Position numbers and translations under genes: made by a program. 64,000 bases of DNA from Syncephalis fuscata (Eukaryota; Zoopagomycota; Zoopagomycetes; Zoopagales; Piptocephalidaceae). Of the stretch, positions 56,445-64,000 are shown piece by piece. Under the pieces are notes generated by a model, which searched no databases, was not told where the DNA came from, and saw only the letters and a program-made list of their open reading frames with translations. The stretch lies in the NCBI GenBank assembly GCA_025786725.1, contig JAHLTZ010000001.1, positions 62,001 through 126,000 on the forward strand. Reading direction: 5' to 3'. Each line of letters starts with the position of its first letter. Position 1 is the first letter of the stretch.

Positions 56445-59400
56445 TCAAGAGAAATTTACTACGAACCAACAATATGTAATAATGCCTGCCCTTTTGCACT
56501 TGTTAAATCAAATGCAAAACGCTAGCAATATTACAGACGTTGGCGCGTACCCGTTGTTTATATCAGGCAAACTGATGATTCTAGTTCTAATAATGTCTAT
56601 TAAATATAACAAATTGAAATTTGCTGTTTAAAAAACGGCTAATAAGAATGTATTAGCATATGATTTTTGGTTGCACCGCATTGCTGCATTTTCCATATTA
56701 TATTTGCATGCACATACTTGATGATTGCAAATATATAATCAAAAGTGACTGGTGTTTAGACGTGGATTTTTTTACGTTGACGAATCACACCTTAATCAGC
56801 TAATAAATTATAAAAACACACCCACAAAGTAAATAATCGCAATTAATGTTTAGAATCAATAGCGCAAAGCATTCAATTAAATGGCCAACGCTTATTATTT
56901 CAATACTGCAAATATTTTGGTTGAAATGGTGGAATCAAAAGCAAAACTGACTGATGCCATACAATGGTTGCATCTAATAATTACAAAAAGCAGTCAAAAG
57001 CGGAGAATGTTTGTTGGTAATAAAACAAAATAGAATAACAATCCAAGGAGATAATAGGTGTAATCAATAAATTGCTAAGGTACATCTATAAATGGTACCG
57101 GTTCCTTAGACTTGGATACAAATCTGCACTCAAGCCAAAAGCAAGCAGATTACAAAAATAAAATGCAACGGAAAAACCAAAATCAACAAAAGTTCCATGG
57201 TTGATTGGATAAACCCACTACATAAACAATAATATTTGCAAGTTCACAAAAAAGGACGAATATCAAAGTAGACGAATAATTGTAATTTTAACATAAATTT
57301 CATATAGATAAATACATGCGAGGATCGAAATAATCGATTTTTTCCGCATCTAAAGGGGCTAACTGCTTCAGGGTTCGTGGATTCGGCCTTGCAATAAAAG
57401 GAGATTAGCATGAAAAATCTGTATACAAAGCCCACAATTAAACGAAAGCAAAAAAAATGCAGCTTAAAATTCGTGTTTTGCACTAAACAGTACGAAATAT
57501 CAGCTTAAACACACCGCGCTTACTTTCAAATGGCAAAATTAGAAAAGAAATATTGTGCACAATAGCGTATACACTATCTAACATAACATTGAAAATACCT
57601 ACAGTCAAGGAATGAGAATATTGCTCTACGGTTTGGCGGTTGGTGTCAATGTTATTAAGAGTACAAGGCCTGCAGACTTTGCTTGTTTCTCCAGTGCGCG
57701 CTTCGTTGCTTTTTCTAAACAAATGGGAATTAGAATGGACCCACGCCAAGTTTTTCGTCGATGAGGGGTATGCGGGGTAATCCCGGAGACGTGTGTTGGC
57801 AAGCCGACGTCGACTTTTAAACGTTACAGATAAAATAGGCAATATAAACAAACGATATGTAAATCTGTGTATATACTACAGCGATCATGGTAATTTGAGG
57901 TAGATTGCTGCACGGTTACCAACGATTCATCTATGACAAAGGATCGGCGATGTTTTTACTGCACGCCATAACAACCAACGAAGATTTGCGTGTGTATGTA
58001 CAACTAGTCACTGTGCGACTGTGCTTACTCCCAAGTTTTGTTATCGCAAGTCCCTTAACAACCATCAAATGCTTACCCACAGGTTGGATACAACTTAGCA
58101 CTTTGGACGTTTGATTTACGTCAATTGTATCGAAAAGATTGAACGAATAATAATGAATGAATGAATGAAAGGCGATGAAAAGCTACTGATATTACAATAC
58201 ACGCAGAACGAGTAAAATATGAGTGTGCAAGTGGATGTTGTTTTGTACGTTTGCAGATTTTCTTGAAACTACTATACCTAACGTAGGATTGGATTGTTCT
58301 ATACTAAATGAGCAAATAAAAACAAAATCACTTTAACCAAGTCTATTGGTTGCACGCAAATACAACACAAATACACTATTCACAACGCTAGAGCACTACT
58401 ACAATAAGAAAAGCTGGAAAATAGTACACACACACATACACCCAACAATAACAAAAGATTTTGAAATGATACAGAATGTAAAATAGACGGTATAGACGGT
58501 AAGTAGCAAGTAAAAGTATCTGCAATTTAATGCAGGGAACAGCGGAGATAAAGGGGCGCACAGTAACGCAAATGCGTTTGCAGTTACACACCTTGAAACA
58601 GTTATGTCAGCGAATAGCTGAGGAATAAAATAGCGGTGGCAAGAGTACTGGTGTCGGAGCCCGCTTTAAAAACAGCTTGCAATGCAATGCTATTGAGCAG
58701 TCGTAGAATCAATGGTCTTATGGTAATTATTAATCAAGAAAACGAACAACGCACTACGTGCAAATGAATAGAGCACAGCACGAGACAAGAAAATGACAGA
58801 AAAGCGCACGGTCCAGGCTCGGCTTATTGCTTACAAGAGATCACTCTGTTTTTGAGGTTGGTGACCATGCATCTGTGCTTATGAATGAATAACGAGTGCC
58901 GCGCCCTTCCCAAAGCTCCTTATGACATTACTCACTTGTGGATCAACACATACACAACATTTAAATAATTATTATTTTGGTTTTATTTGTGCAACCAAAT
59001 TAGCATATCAATTCATTGATGCCATTAAACCTTAATTTCATTCTAGAACTATATCTTGTCACTAATAATGATTATAATATTAAAATTACTGTACAAAATC
59101 AATAACAATAATAGTAGTAGCAGATGGGTGCACTGAAGGCTGGGCATATACAACGCAATCATAATAACATCAACAAACCAATATGGTTCCCAAGGTCTGC
59201 TCCTTTTCGGACGCGTTTTCAAATTTATAATAAACATATTTTATTATGAAAACTGCTTACATGTAGCAATCATCATTAATGTGCAATTAACCAGTTGTTT
59301 TTATTTGAACGTCACGTTTTTTGTTGATGTTACTATCAATACTATCGTCATCATTGTTATCATTACCAACGCCCCACATTCTAGTTCCTCTCCTTCTCGT

Positions 59401-59847
59401 TCCCCACCACCACCAGCAACATCCCTTTTACCATTCTCAGGCTGGCAACCAGCCAGAGATACTAGATTATTTAGCATTCCAAACTTTGTACTAAAATTGT
59501 TTTGCATAGCATTGATGAACTTTGGATAGTAACTTAATATCATTGTATTGATTACCAGCAACTTAGTCTCCGCCGCAGCCTCTGATTTGGTTACCAAGTG
59601 ACCATAGTTAATACCGGTAGATTGGTAGACATTTTAGTAAGGTAAATATTACACATTAATAATATGATTCATACTATGGATAAAAATAATTACATTAATC
59701 GTTAAGCCGCTGAAAGAATTACAATAATTGCCATTAAAAAATAAACATGTATTAGAAGTATAATTTATTCAAAGCAGGCATCTTTATGCCAATTTATTAA
59801 TATCTTAAATTAGTTGCTATTCTCGTTTCATTTCGTCTTTGTGCCAA
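56445..59847. other. Gene-poor tract with weak coding scraps
   Basis: No confident gene in 3.4 kb. Scraps: plus strand 56881-57032 (ANILVEMVESKAKLTDAIQW, about 50 codons); minus strand 57483-57851 (mixed composition); minus strand 59301-59597 (SYYPKFINAMQNNFSTKFGM, then a Gly/Glu run). None has a recognised domain or convincing splice sites. Confidence 0.45.
59301..59597 (-). CDS. Hypothetical short protein (weak)
   Basis: 98 codons. The first two thirds are protein-like (FINAMQNNFSTKFGMLNNLV, LAGCQPENGKRD), with a Gly/Glu-rich stretch and a hydrophobic end (MTIVLIVTSTK). No homology recognised. The plus strand is also open here, so this may be a chance frame. Confidence 0.2.
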   Translation of the reverse strand: MVTKSEAAAETKLLVINTMILSYYPKFINAMQNNFSTKFGMLNNLVSLAGCQPENGKRDVAGGGGEREGEELECGALVMITMMTIVLIVTSTKNVTFK

Positions 59848-60930
59848 CTAGAATACGACGTCCAATCCACGCTCTACTGAATTTTTAGCTAACAGCGTTG
59901 ATCCCGTCCCTAATACAGTACCAGCAGTTTGTGCCATTGCATGGCCTATTTTTGGCTTGCTCACTAATCGATGTGTTACCGAGCCGACCATTTCACCGAC
60001 TAGACCTCCTGCAACTGCTCCCGCAGCTCCTCCCAAAACGATTGGAAGCATGCCTTTAATTTTTTGTGTCATTGTTCTGTTTTTTTCAGCCGCGATTTCT
60101 GCATCAAGCTGTTGTTCCTCTAATGTTTTGTTTCCAGTACCAATATCAATTAGACCACCGATATCTGAAGTTCCTTTCCTGCTTGCTTTTCTACGAGCCG
60201 CCCTATTGGCATGAGTGTAGACTTGATCGAATATAACTCCTGCTGCAGCTCCACCCAAGGCTACTCCTCCGATAGCACCTACGCCCATTGTTGCGCCCGT
60301 AATTGTTGTAGTGATGGCTGCGTTAGCAAAATACCCCGCCGCTGTAGCAAGTGCAAATGGCACTGCTTGTTTCATCATACTGTCTTTTCTGATTTGCGAC
60401 TCGGTCCTATTACCATCGATATCGCTAGTCACAAATTCTGGTGCAACTACTCCTTGAAGCGGTACTGGCAACATTGACGTAAGTGTACCCGCGATAGCTG
60501 TCTTTACTTTATTATCCTTTGAGCCTAGCAGTGGGCTATCAAGGTCAATAGCTGTGGTAGATGGCAGCTTAGCTTCTTTGGGTGCTTGTCCGTCAACAAG
60601 TCCATTTGAAATGGCCTTGGGCACTTGTTCATTAGCATGTTGATCCGGCACAGTTTCGTGCACTTGCTCACCAACATGTTGATCTGGCATGGCTTCGTGC
60701 ACTTGTTTATTAGCATGTTGATCCGGTACAGCTTCGTGCACTTGTACACCAACATGTTGATCTGGCATGGCTTCGGCAAGGCTGCTAGCAGGTTCACTTG
60801 TCACCTCAGGTATGGAATCATTTTCTAGAGAAATTGGAATAGCATCTACTGATGCAAAAAAGTCGCGGCCTGCGCTGACCAAAAAAACAAACAGGAACAG
60901 AAAAGTAATAGCTACTTTCCTTGTAACCAT
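59848..60930 (-). CDS. Secreted glycine-zipper protein with 13-residue tandem repeats
   Basis: A single exon of 360 codons from the ATG at 60930. The signal peptide is clear (VTRKVAITFLFLFVFLVSAG). Then come four 13-residue repeats (39 nt each, 60622-60777) of the type EAMPDQHVGxQVH / EAVPDQHANxQVH, alternating A-B-A-B, then a polar linker. Two Gly/Ala-rich zipper segments follow (TGATMGVGAIGGVALGGAAA; VLGGAAGAVAGGLVGEMVGS), separated by a charged stretch (RAARRKASRKG, AEIAAEKNRT). The end (LGTGSTLLAKNSVERGLDVV) is less hydrophobic. Glycine zippers pack membrane helices, so a membrane-inserting secreted protein is likely. Whether it acts outside the cell, in the wall or on other organisms cannot be told. 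No homologue recognised. Confidence 0.75.
   Translation of the reverse strand: MVTRKVAITFLFLFVFLVSAGRDFFASVDAIPISLENDSIPEVTSEPASSLAEAMPDQHVGVQVHEAVPDQHANKQVHEAMPDQHVGEQVHETVPDQHANEQVPKAISNGLVDGQAPKEAKLPSTTAIDLDSPLLGSKDNKVKTAIAGTLTSMLPVPLQGVVAPEFVTSDIDGNRTESQIRKDSMMKQAVPFALATAAGYFANAAITTTITGATMGVGAIGGVALGGAAAGVIFDQVYTHANRAARRKASRKGTSDIGGLIDIGTGNKTLEEQQLDAEIAAEKNRTMTQKIKGMLPIVLGGAAGAVAGGLVGEMVGSVTHRLVSKPKIGHAMAQTAGTVLGTGSTLLAKNSVERGLDVVF
60622..60777 (-). repeat. Four tandem 39-nt repeats arranged as two 78-nt dimers
   Basis: Units at 60622-60660, 60661-60699, 60700-60738 and 60739-60777. Units 1 and 3 share attagcatgttgatccgg; units 2 and 4 share accaacatgttgatctgg. The alternation implies duplication of a 78-nt dimer inside the secreted-protein gene. 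Confidence 0.9.
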
Positions 60931-61263
60931 CGTGCTACTATCACGCTGGATACCTGTTGTGTGTAACACTAAGCGTTTAAACTAACTTAAACTTAAGCTG
61001 CGCAAATATTGGTTGTAATAAAATGGATGGGGCAGCAGTGTGCTGTAATAACGTAAAACTATGATGAGATGGCACGTCTAGCGCGTAGATGGTCACATAT
61101 AAATGTTGTAGCGTGTAGGTGCGTCGTTGACAGCGTAGTAATAAAAGAATAACGCGTGTATTATCAACGAAGATGAAGGTAATGGAAAATGTCGGCTGCT
61201 AAAATGGCACTTGAGTTTTCAATTGAGCTGCTATTTATTTTTCGTTGTGTTTTCCTACTTTAG

Positions 61264-61391
61264 CAGGTAATTACTCAACATGTGCTTTATGTCATTCCAA
61301 ATCAGTAATGGTATTCACTTCTGAGTTTCAAGTAATTATGCATCTTAAACGTTTTGCTATTGGAGTCTCAATTGCCAACTATGCCAAATAG
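61264..61391 (+). pseudogene. Fragment of a ubiquitin-specific protease (USP) catalytic domain
   Basis: After a possible acceptor (ctttag) the frame reads GNYSTCALCHSKSVMVFTSE, then FQVIMHLKRFAIG and a stop at 61389. A CxxC zinc ribbon knuckle followed about 20 residues later by a xxxHLKRF strand is the signature of the USP fold. The flanking DNA does not continue the domain, so this is a broken or transposed piece. The next frame (to about 61596) holds KWAIKHAIYSNHKALRLLLS, perhaps another remnant. Confidence 0.4.
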
Positions 61392-61599
61392 TGTAACTGA
61401 GGAGTCCATGTCCGACACGTGTAATGCTAAATGGGCAATTAAACACGCTATCTATTCAAATCACAAGGCACTTCGCCTGTTGTTATCTACTTGCGGATTG
61501 ACTGTTGAAAGTTTTGTGAGCTTTTGTCTGTGGCTAAGTTATTTATTGGTAAATAGTGCTACAAGAAACAATCCAGCTAGCACAAAAGCTACGTAACAA

Positions 61600-62199
61600 A
61601 TAGAAATGTTGTATAATAAGTCAATAAACTTGGTATATTACGGATACATACCAATAATCTAGTCATATGATCTTTTCATGCTTTATTACCATAAATGGGA
61701 ATAGTAATTTAGTATACAATCACGTGATTTGTTTACACTAATATTGTGTAGCTATTATCAAACACGCGGTACAGTGCCCTGTTTAACATACTTGGCAGTG
61801 ATCGACATAATCGATTATTATTTTATAATGAATTCAGAACTTTTACAAAGTTTTGCTAATTTTATCCTAACATTCAACGTATTGCGCAGATGCTAATTTA
61901 TTTGTGGTAAGATAGTACTTGCATCTATCATTAAAAAGAAAAGACAAACATAAACAAGTTGTTTTTTCAACTATCTTTTATTACGACCTATCTTAGTATA
62001 AAAACCATTATTATATTTTATCTTTAATAATTATTATCAATTATTTTATTTTACTTTTCCTTAGCTTTGTTACAAGTGTTATCTGGTCTACAATCATTAA
62101 ACTAGCATAATCGTTAATTACTAAATGATCATTATTATCTTTACAATATCATAACAAATTAATTTGTTTAAGGTAAGGGTTGTTTATTAACGCTCACTA
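61600..62199. other. AT-rich intergenic sequence
   Basis: Nothing recognised; very AT-rich. Confidence 0.5.
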
Positions 62200-62580
62200 T
62201 TAGTTAACCAGATATGTAAACAAGCGTAAGCAAGAGTTGCCACAGTATATTATTTGATTACTTTGGAACATTTGAGGTCGATTATTGATGTTGTTGGCCA
62301 TGCGTAGAAAGATTGATTGAATATTAATAGAAGCCATATGATTGTAATTCCATGCCGTTCCGCATTTGTTGTTATTGCATCTATGTACATCATTGATTAT
62401 TGCGTCTAAATGGTCTCTTCTATTTTCTAATATTTTACTATTGCATTTTGGGCATATTTGTGATGTAAGATCAAGATTAATATAATTATTATAAGTGTCG
62501 TTTATTAAACTGCCACTTTTCCTATAGCCAATCTGACCAAATAAATGGCATTTTGAACAATTAATATCATAATGACAATG
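62200..62580 (-). pseudogene. C-terminal remnant of a Fanzor/TnpB-type (OrfB zinc-ribbon) nuclease
   Basis: A frame open for 126 codons, without a start codon, between a TAA just past 62580 and the stop at 62200. It encodes a zinc ribbon ICPKCNSK ... HRCNNNKCGTAW followed at once by NYNHMASINIQSI. This is the order of the TnpB/Fanzor C-terminus, CxxC, CxxC-like, then W-N-R-D-x-N-A-x-x-N-I, with an additional upstream NCSKC. The RuvC-III catalytic Asp expected after W-N-R is Asn here, so the piece looks dead. No RuvC-I or RuvC-II part is visible upstream, where the DNA is AT-rich and non-coding. It shows that the genome carried such transposon-linked nucleases. Confidence 0.55.
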
Positions 62581-63051
62581 TATATATTAAAGCAATAATA
62601 AAATAACTAATTAATTACACATAAATTAGTCAATGTTGAATGCAATATTATACATAAAAAGTGATAAGTGTATGTTTAATTGTATTTAAAATATTAAAAA
62701 AAAGTAAAATGAATAAATATAAAATGTGAGAGTAAAAGTAAAATGGCTTCATTAATATAATACCAACAAAGGATAGTAGTGAAAAGTATCGATTTAGTGT
62801 TTATTTGGTACAACAGCGTGTTATTTAAATTGGATAGCGTTTAAAGTATACAACTATTGTAGAGGTAGCAGTTTTAATCATTTATAATAATTGGTAAAGC
62901 AATATATAATATTATTATATATTTAGATAATTAAATTACAACAGTTAAGTTAACGTCATTAATATTGCTTATTTAGTAGCCATTTTTATTTCAATATTAA
63001 TTAAACGAAAGGACATATACTATCGGACATTGACGCACAGTACTATTTATT
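62581..63051. other. AT-rich spacer
   Basis: Non-coding looking; no recognisable remainder of the Fanzor-type element on either strand. Confidence 0.5.
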
Positions 63052-63960
63052 TCATCTTCTACTAGCGCATGAGGCGCACAGCCATCGTACATTGCCGTCG
63101 ATCTTTCTAGCTCGCAGGCCACCGTTCCATCGGTTCGAGTCGTATTTGTCCAAAAACCGTCCAAGCTCCGCTTTGGCTGATCCGGATGGATCGTCCTTTT
63201 GTGCTCGGAGCGCTTCCAATAGCTCTTGATCCACCTCGTGTCCTTCAGCAACGGCTTCTTCAAGTGCTACAAGTTGGTCAGAATACCAAGCACGAAGTGT
63301 GTCAGCTAGCATCTCAAGATACTCGCCGGCATCAGAGCTAGATGCAAATACTTCTGCTTGTTCAAATGCACTATCATCGCGTGCAATCAGTGCATCGGCC
63401 GTTTGCGCAACATAGCGTGCGGCATGACGCAAGAAGGCATTGGGTTCGCGGATCGATATACCGTGCTCCTCAGTCAAGTGAGCATCGGAATAGTCGGCCG
63501 ACGCGCCTTCACATAGCAAGCGTAGTAAGAATGTTGTGCGTGACCAGTTCTCTGGCTGGCTTAGTGCTTCAATGCCATCACGTCCTGGCGTCAAAATAAA
63601 CAACCGTGGATGGATATGCACATTAGAATCGACGATTTCACTCGTCATAGGTGTCATAGTGCGGTGAACTGCACTGGGTGTTGCTTCATCGTCTTCAGAG
63701 TCCCATTCAACATCGGTAATGTGTCCGGCAGTAGGTGTACCAATTCCATGGCCCAAATACTCGTTATTGGGTCCATCAGATGGCGCTTCAATCGTTTGCT
63801 GGAATGGCGATGCTTGACGTAGGACAGGTGCTTGTGGCAATGGTCGGCTACCACTTGGATTGGCATGCTCAATCACAATTTGCACATTTTCCATTTGTGG
63901 TGGCGCAACGTTGCCGACCATCGGAGTTTGCAATCCACCGCCATGTATGCCATCCCATGG
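63052..63960 (-). CDS. C-terminal part of a larger unknown protein, cut by the window edge
   Basis: The exon runs from an acceptor (ggtag at about 63961-63965) to the stop at 63052, 302 codons in phase; earlier exons lie beyond the window. After a Pro/Gln-rich start (PPQMENVQIVIEHANPSGSR) and an acidic patch (DVEWDSEDDEAT) comes a folded region: LFILTPGRDGIEALSQPENW, RTTFLLRLLCEGASADYSDA, IREPNAFLRHAARYVAQTAD. It recalls a conserved block (WS-x-F-x-LRLLCEC ... HEGY) that I associate with large uncharacterised proteins of Mucoromycota-type fungi; this is a memory-based, weak match. It ends with a basic segment (NVRWLCASCASRR). Function unknown. No frameshift seen. Confidence 0.6.
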   Translation of the reverse strand, partial: PWDGIHGGGLQTPMVGNVAPPQMENVQIVIEHANPSGSRPLPQAPVLRQASPFQQTIEAPSDGPNNEYLGHGIGTPTAGHITDVEWDSEDDEATPSAVHRTMTPMTSEIVDSNVHIHPRLFILTPGRDGIEALSQPENWSRTTFLLRLLCEGASADYSDAHLTEEHGISIREPNAFLRHAARYVAQTADALIARDDSAFEQAEVFASSSDAGEYLEMLADTLRAWYSDQLVALEEAVAEGHEVDQELLEALRAQKDDPSGSAKAELGRFLDKYDSNRWNGGLRARKIDGNVRWLCASCASRR

Positions 63961-64000
63961 CTACCGGGCGAATAAAGCTCGACTGCATTTCCTTCTTCAA

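Noticed and set aside
56227-56631. Plus-strand 134-codon frame with protein-like composition (QLLLVRKALTLSGVMDASIV)
   Set aside because: It lies antisense to RFX exons 1-2. The minus strand gives a start, an in-phase GT-AG intron and continuity with the RFX protein, so the plus frame is a shadow.
57170-57215. Similarity of agttccatggttgattgga to agtgccatcattgattgga near 44490, as a second dispersed repeat
   Set aside because: Only about 20 bases match and the flanks do not align; chance is likely in such AT-rich DNA.
57483-57851. Minus-strand 122-codon frame
   Set aside because: Mixed composition, no domain, no splice context; kept only as a note in the gene-poor tract.
63112-63140. A tRNA B-box-like string (ggttcgagtc)
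   Set aside because: It falls inside the coding exon at the right edge, and no matching A box or cloverleaf is present.

Overview
The window is nuclear DNA of an opisthokont, most likely an early-diverging (non-Dikarya) fungus. The grounds are AT-rich intergenic DNA, about 20 recognisable protein genes cut by many 40-80 nt introns (donors mostly GTAAGT/GTAATT/GTATGT, acceptors mostly TAG), and family content: CDP-alcohol PI synthase, an RFX winged-helix factor, SERCA, a two-membrane-span Src1/MAN1 protein, a fungal-type TMEM135 homologue and a HIR3/CABIN1 homologue. I saw no tRNA, rRNA or CRISPR array. I cannot name the species.

Layout, left to right: a PH-domain protein with Ala/Glu/Thr-rich spacers (+, 1925-4626); HIR3/CABIN1-like histone chaperone subunit (+, 6447-13818, about 25 exons); Src1/Heh inner nuclear membrane protein (-, 14082-17130); NagD-type HAD phosphatase (-, 17518-18787); SERCA Ca2+-ATPase (+, 19584-22679); phosphatidylinositol synthase (-, 22894-24065); TMEM135-like protein (+, 25383-27517); MARVEL-like protein with a Ser/Pro tail (+, 28665-30196); mitochondrial half-ABC transporter (-, 30624-33442); an unrecognised Ser/Pro/Gln-rich protein (-, 34702-35535); a broken secreted His/Tyr/Pro-rich gene (+, 36560-37698); a small membrane protein (-, 37994-38519); prefoldin subunit 1 (+, 39464-39974); Argonaute (+, 40365-43017); a gene-poor 5 kb tract (43018-48004); glucose-6-phosphate isomerase (+, 48005-49895); an Utp8/NOL11-like nucleolar protein (-, 50139-53489); an RFX factor (-, 54081-56444); a gene-poor tract; a secreted glycine-zipper protein (-, 59848-60930); fragments of a ubiquitin protease and of a Fanzor/TnpB-type nuclease; and a partial gene cut by the right edge (-, 63052-63960).

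Three patterns stand out beyond ordinary annotation. (1) The tract 45555-46600, between Argonaute and GPI, is a dense run of stem-loops, including three diverged tandem hairpin units; no coding reading explains it. (2) Eight genes each need one or more single-base insertions to stay in frame. Every event has the same sign, which points to systematic single-base deletions in the assembly more than to biology. (3) Several introns are GC-AG with a perfect GCAAGT donor, which conventional gene finders will mis-splice.

Most genes are housekeeping and I see no operon-like functional cluster. Exon boundaries were read by eye from splice consensus and phase, and should be within a base or two except where flagged.
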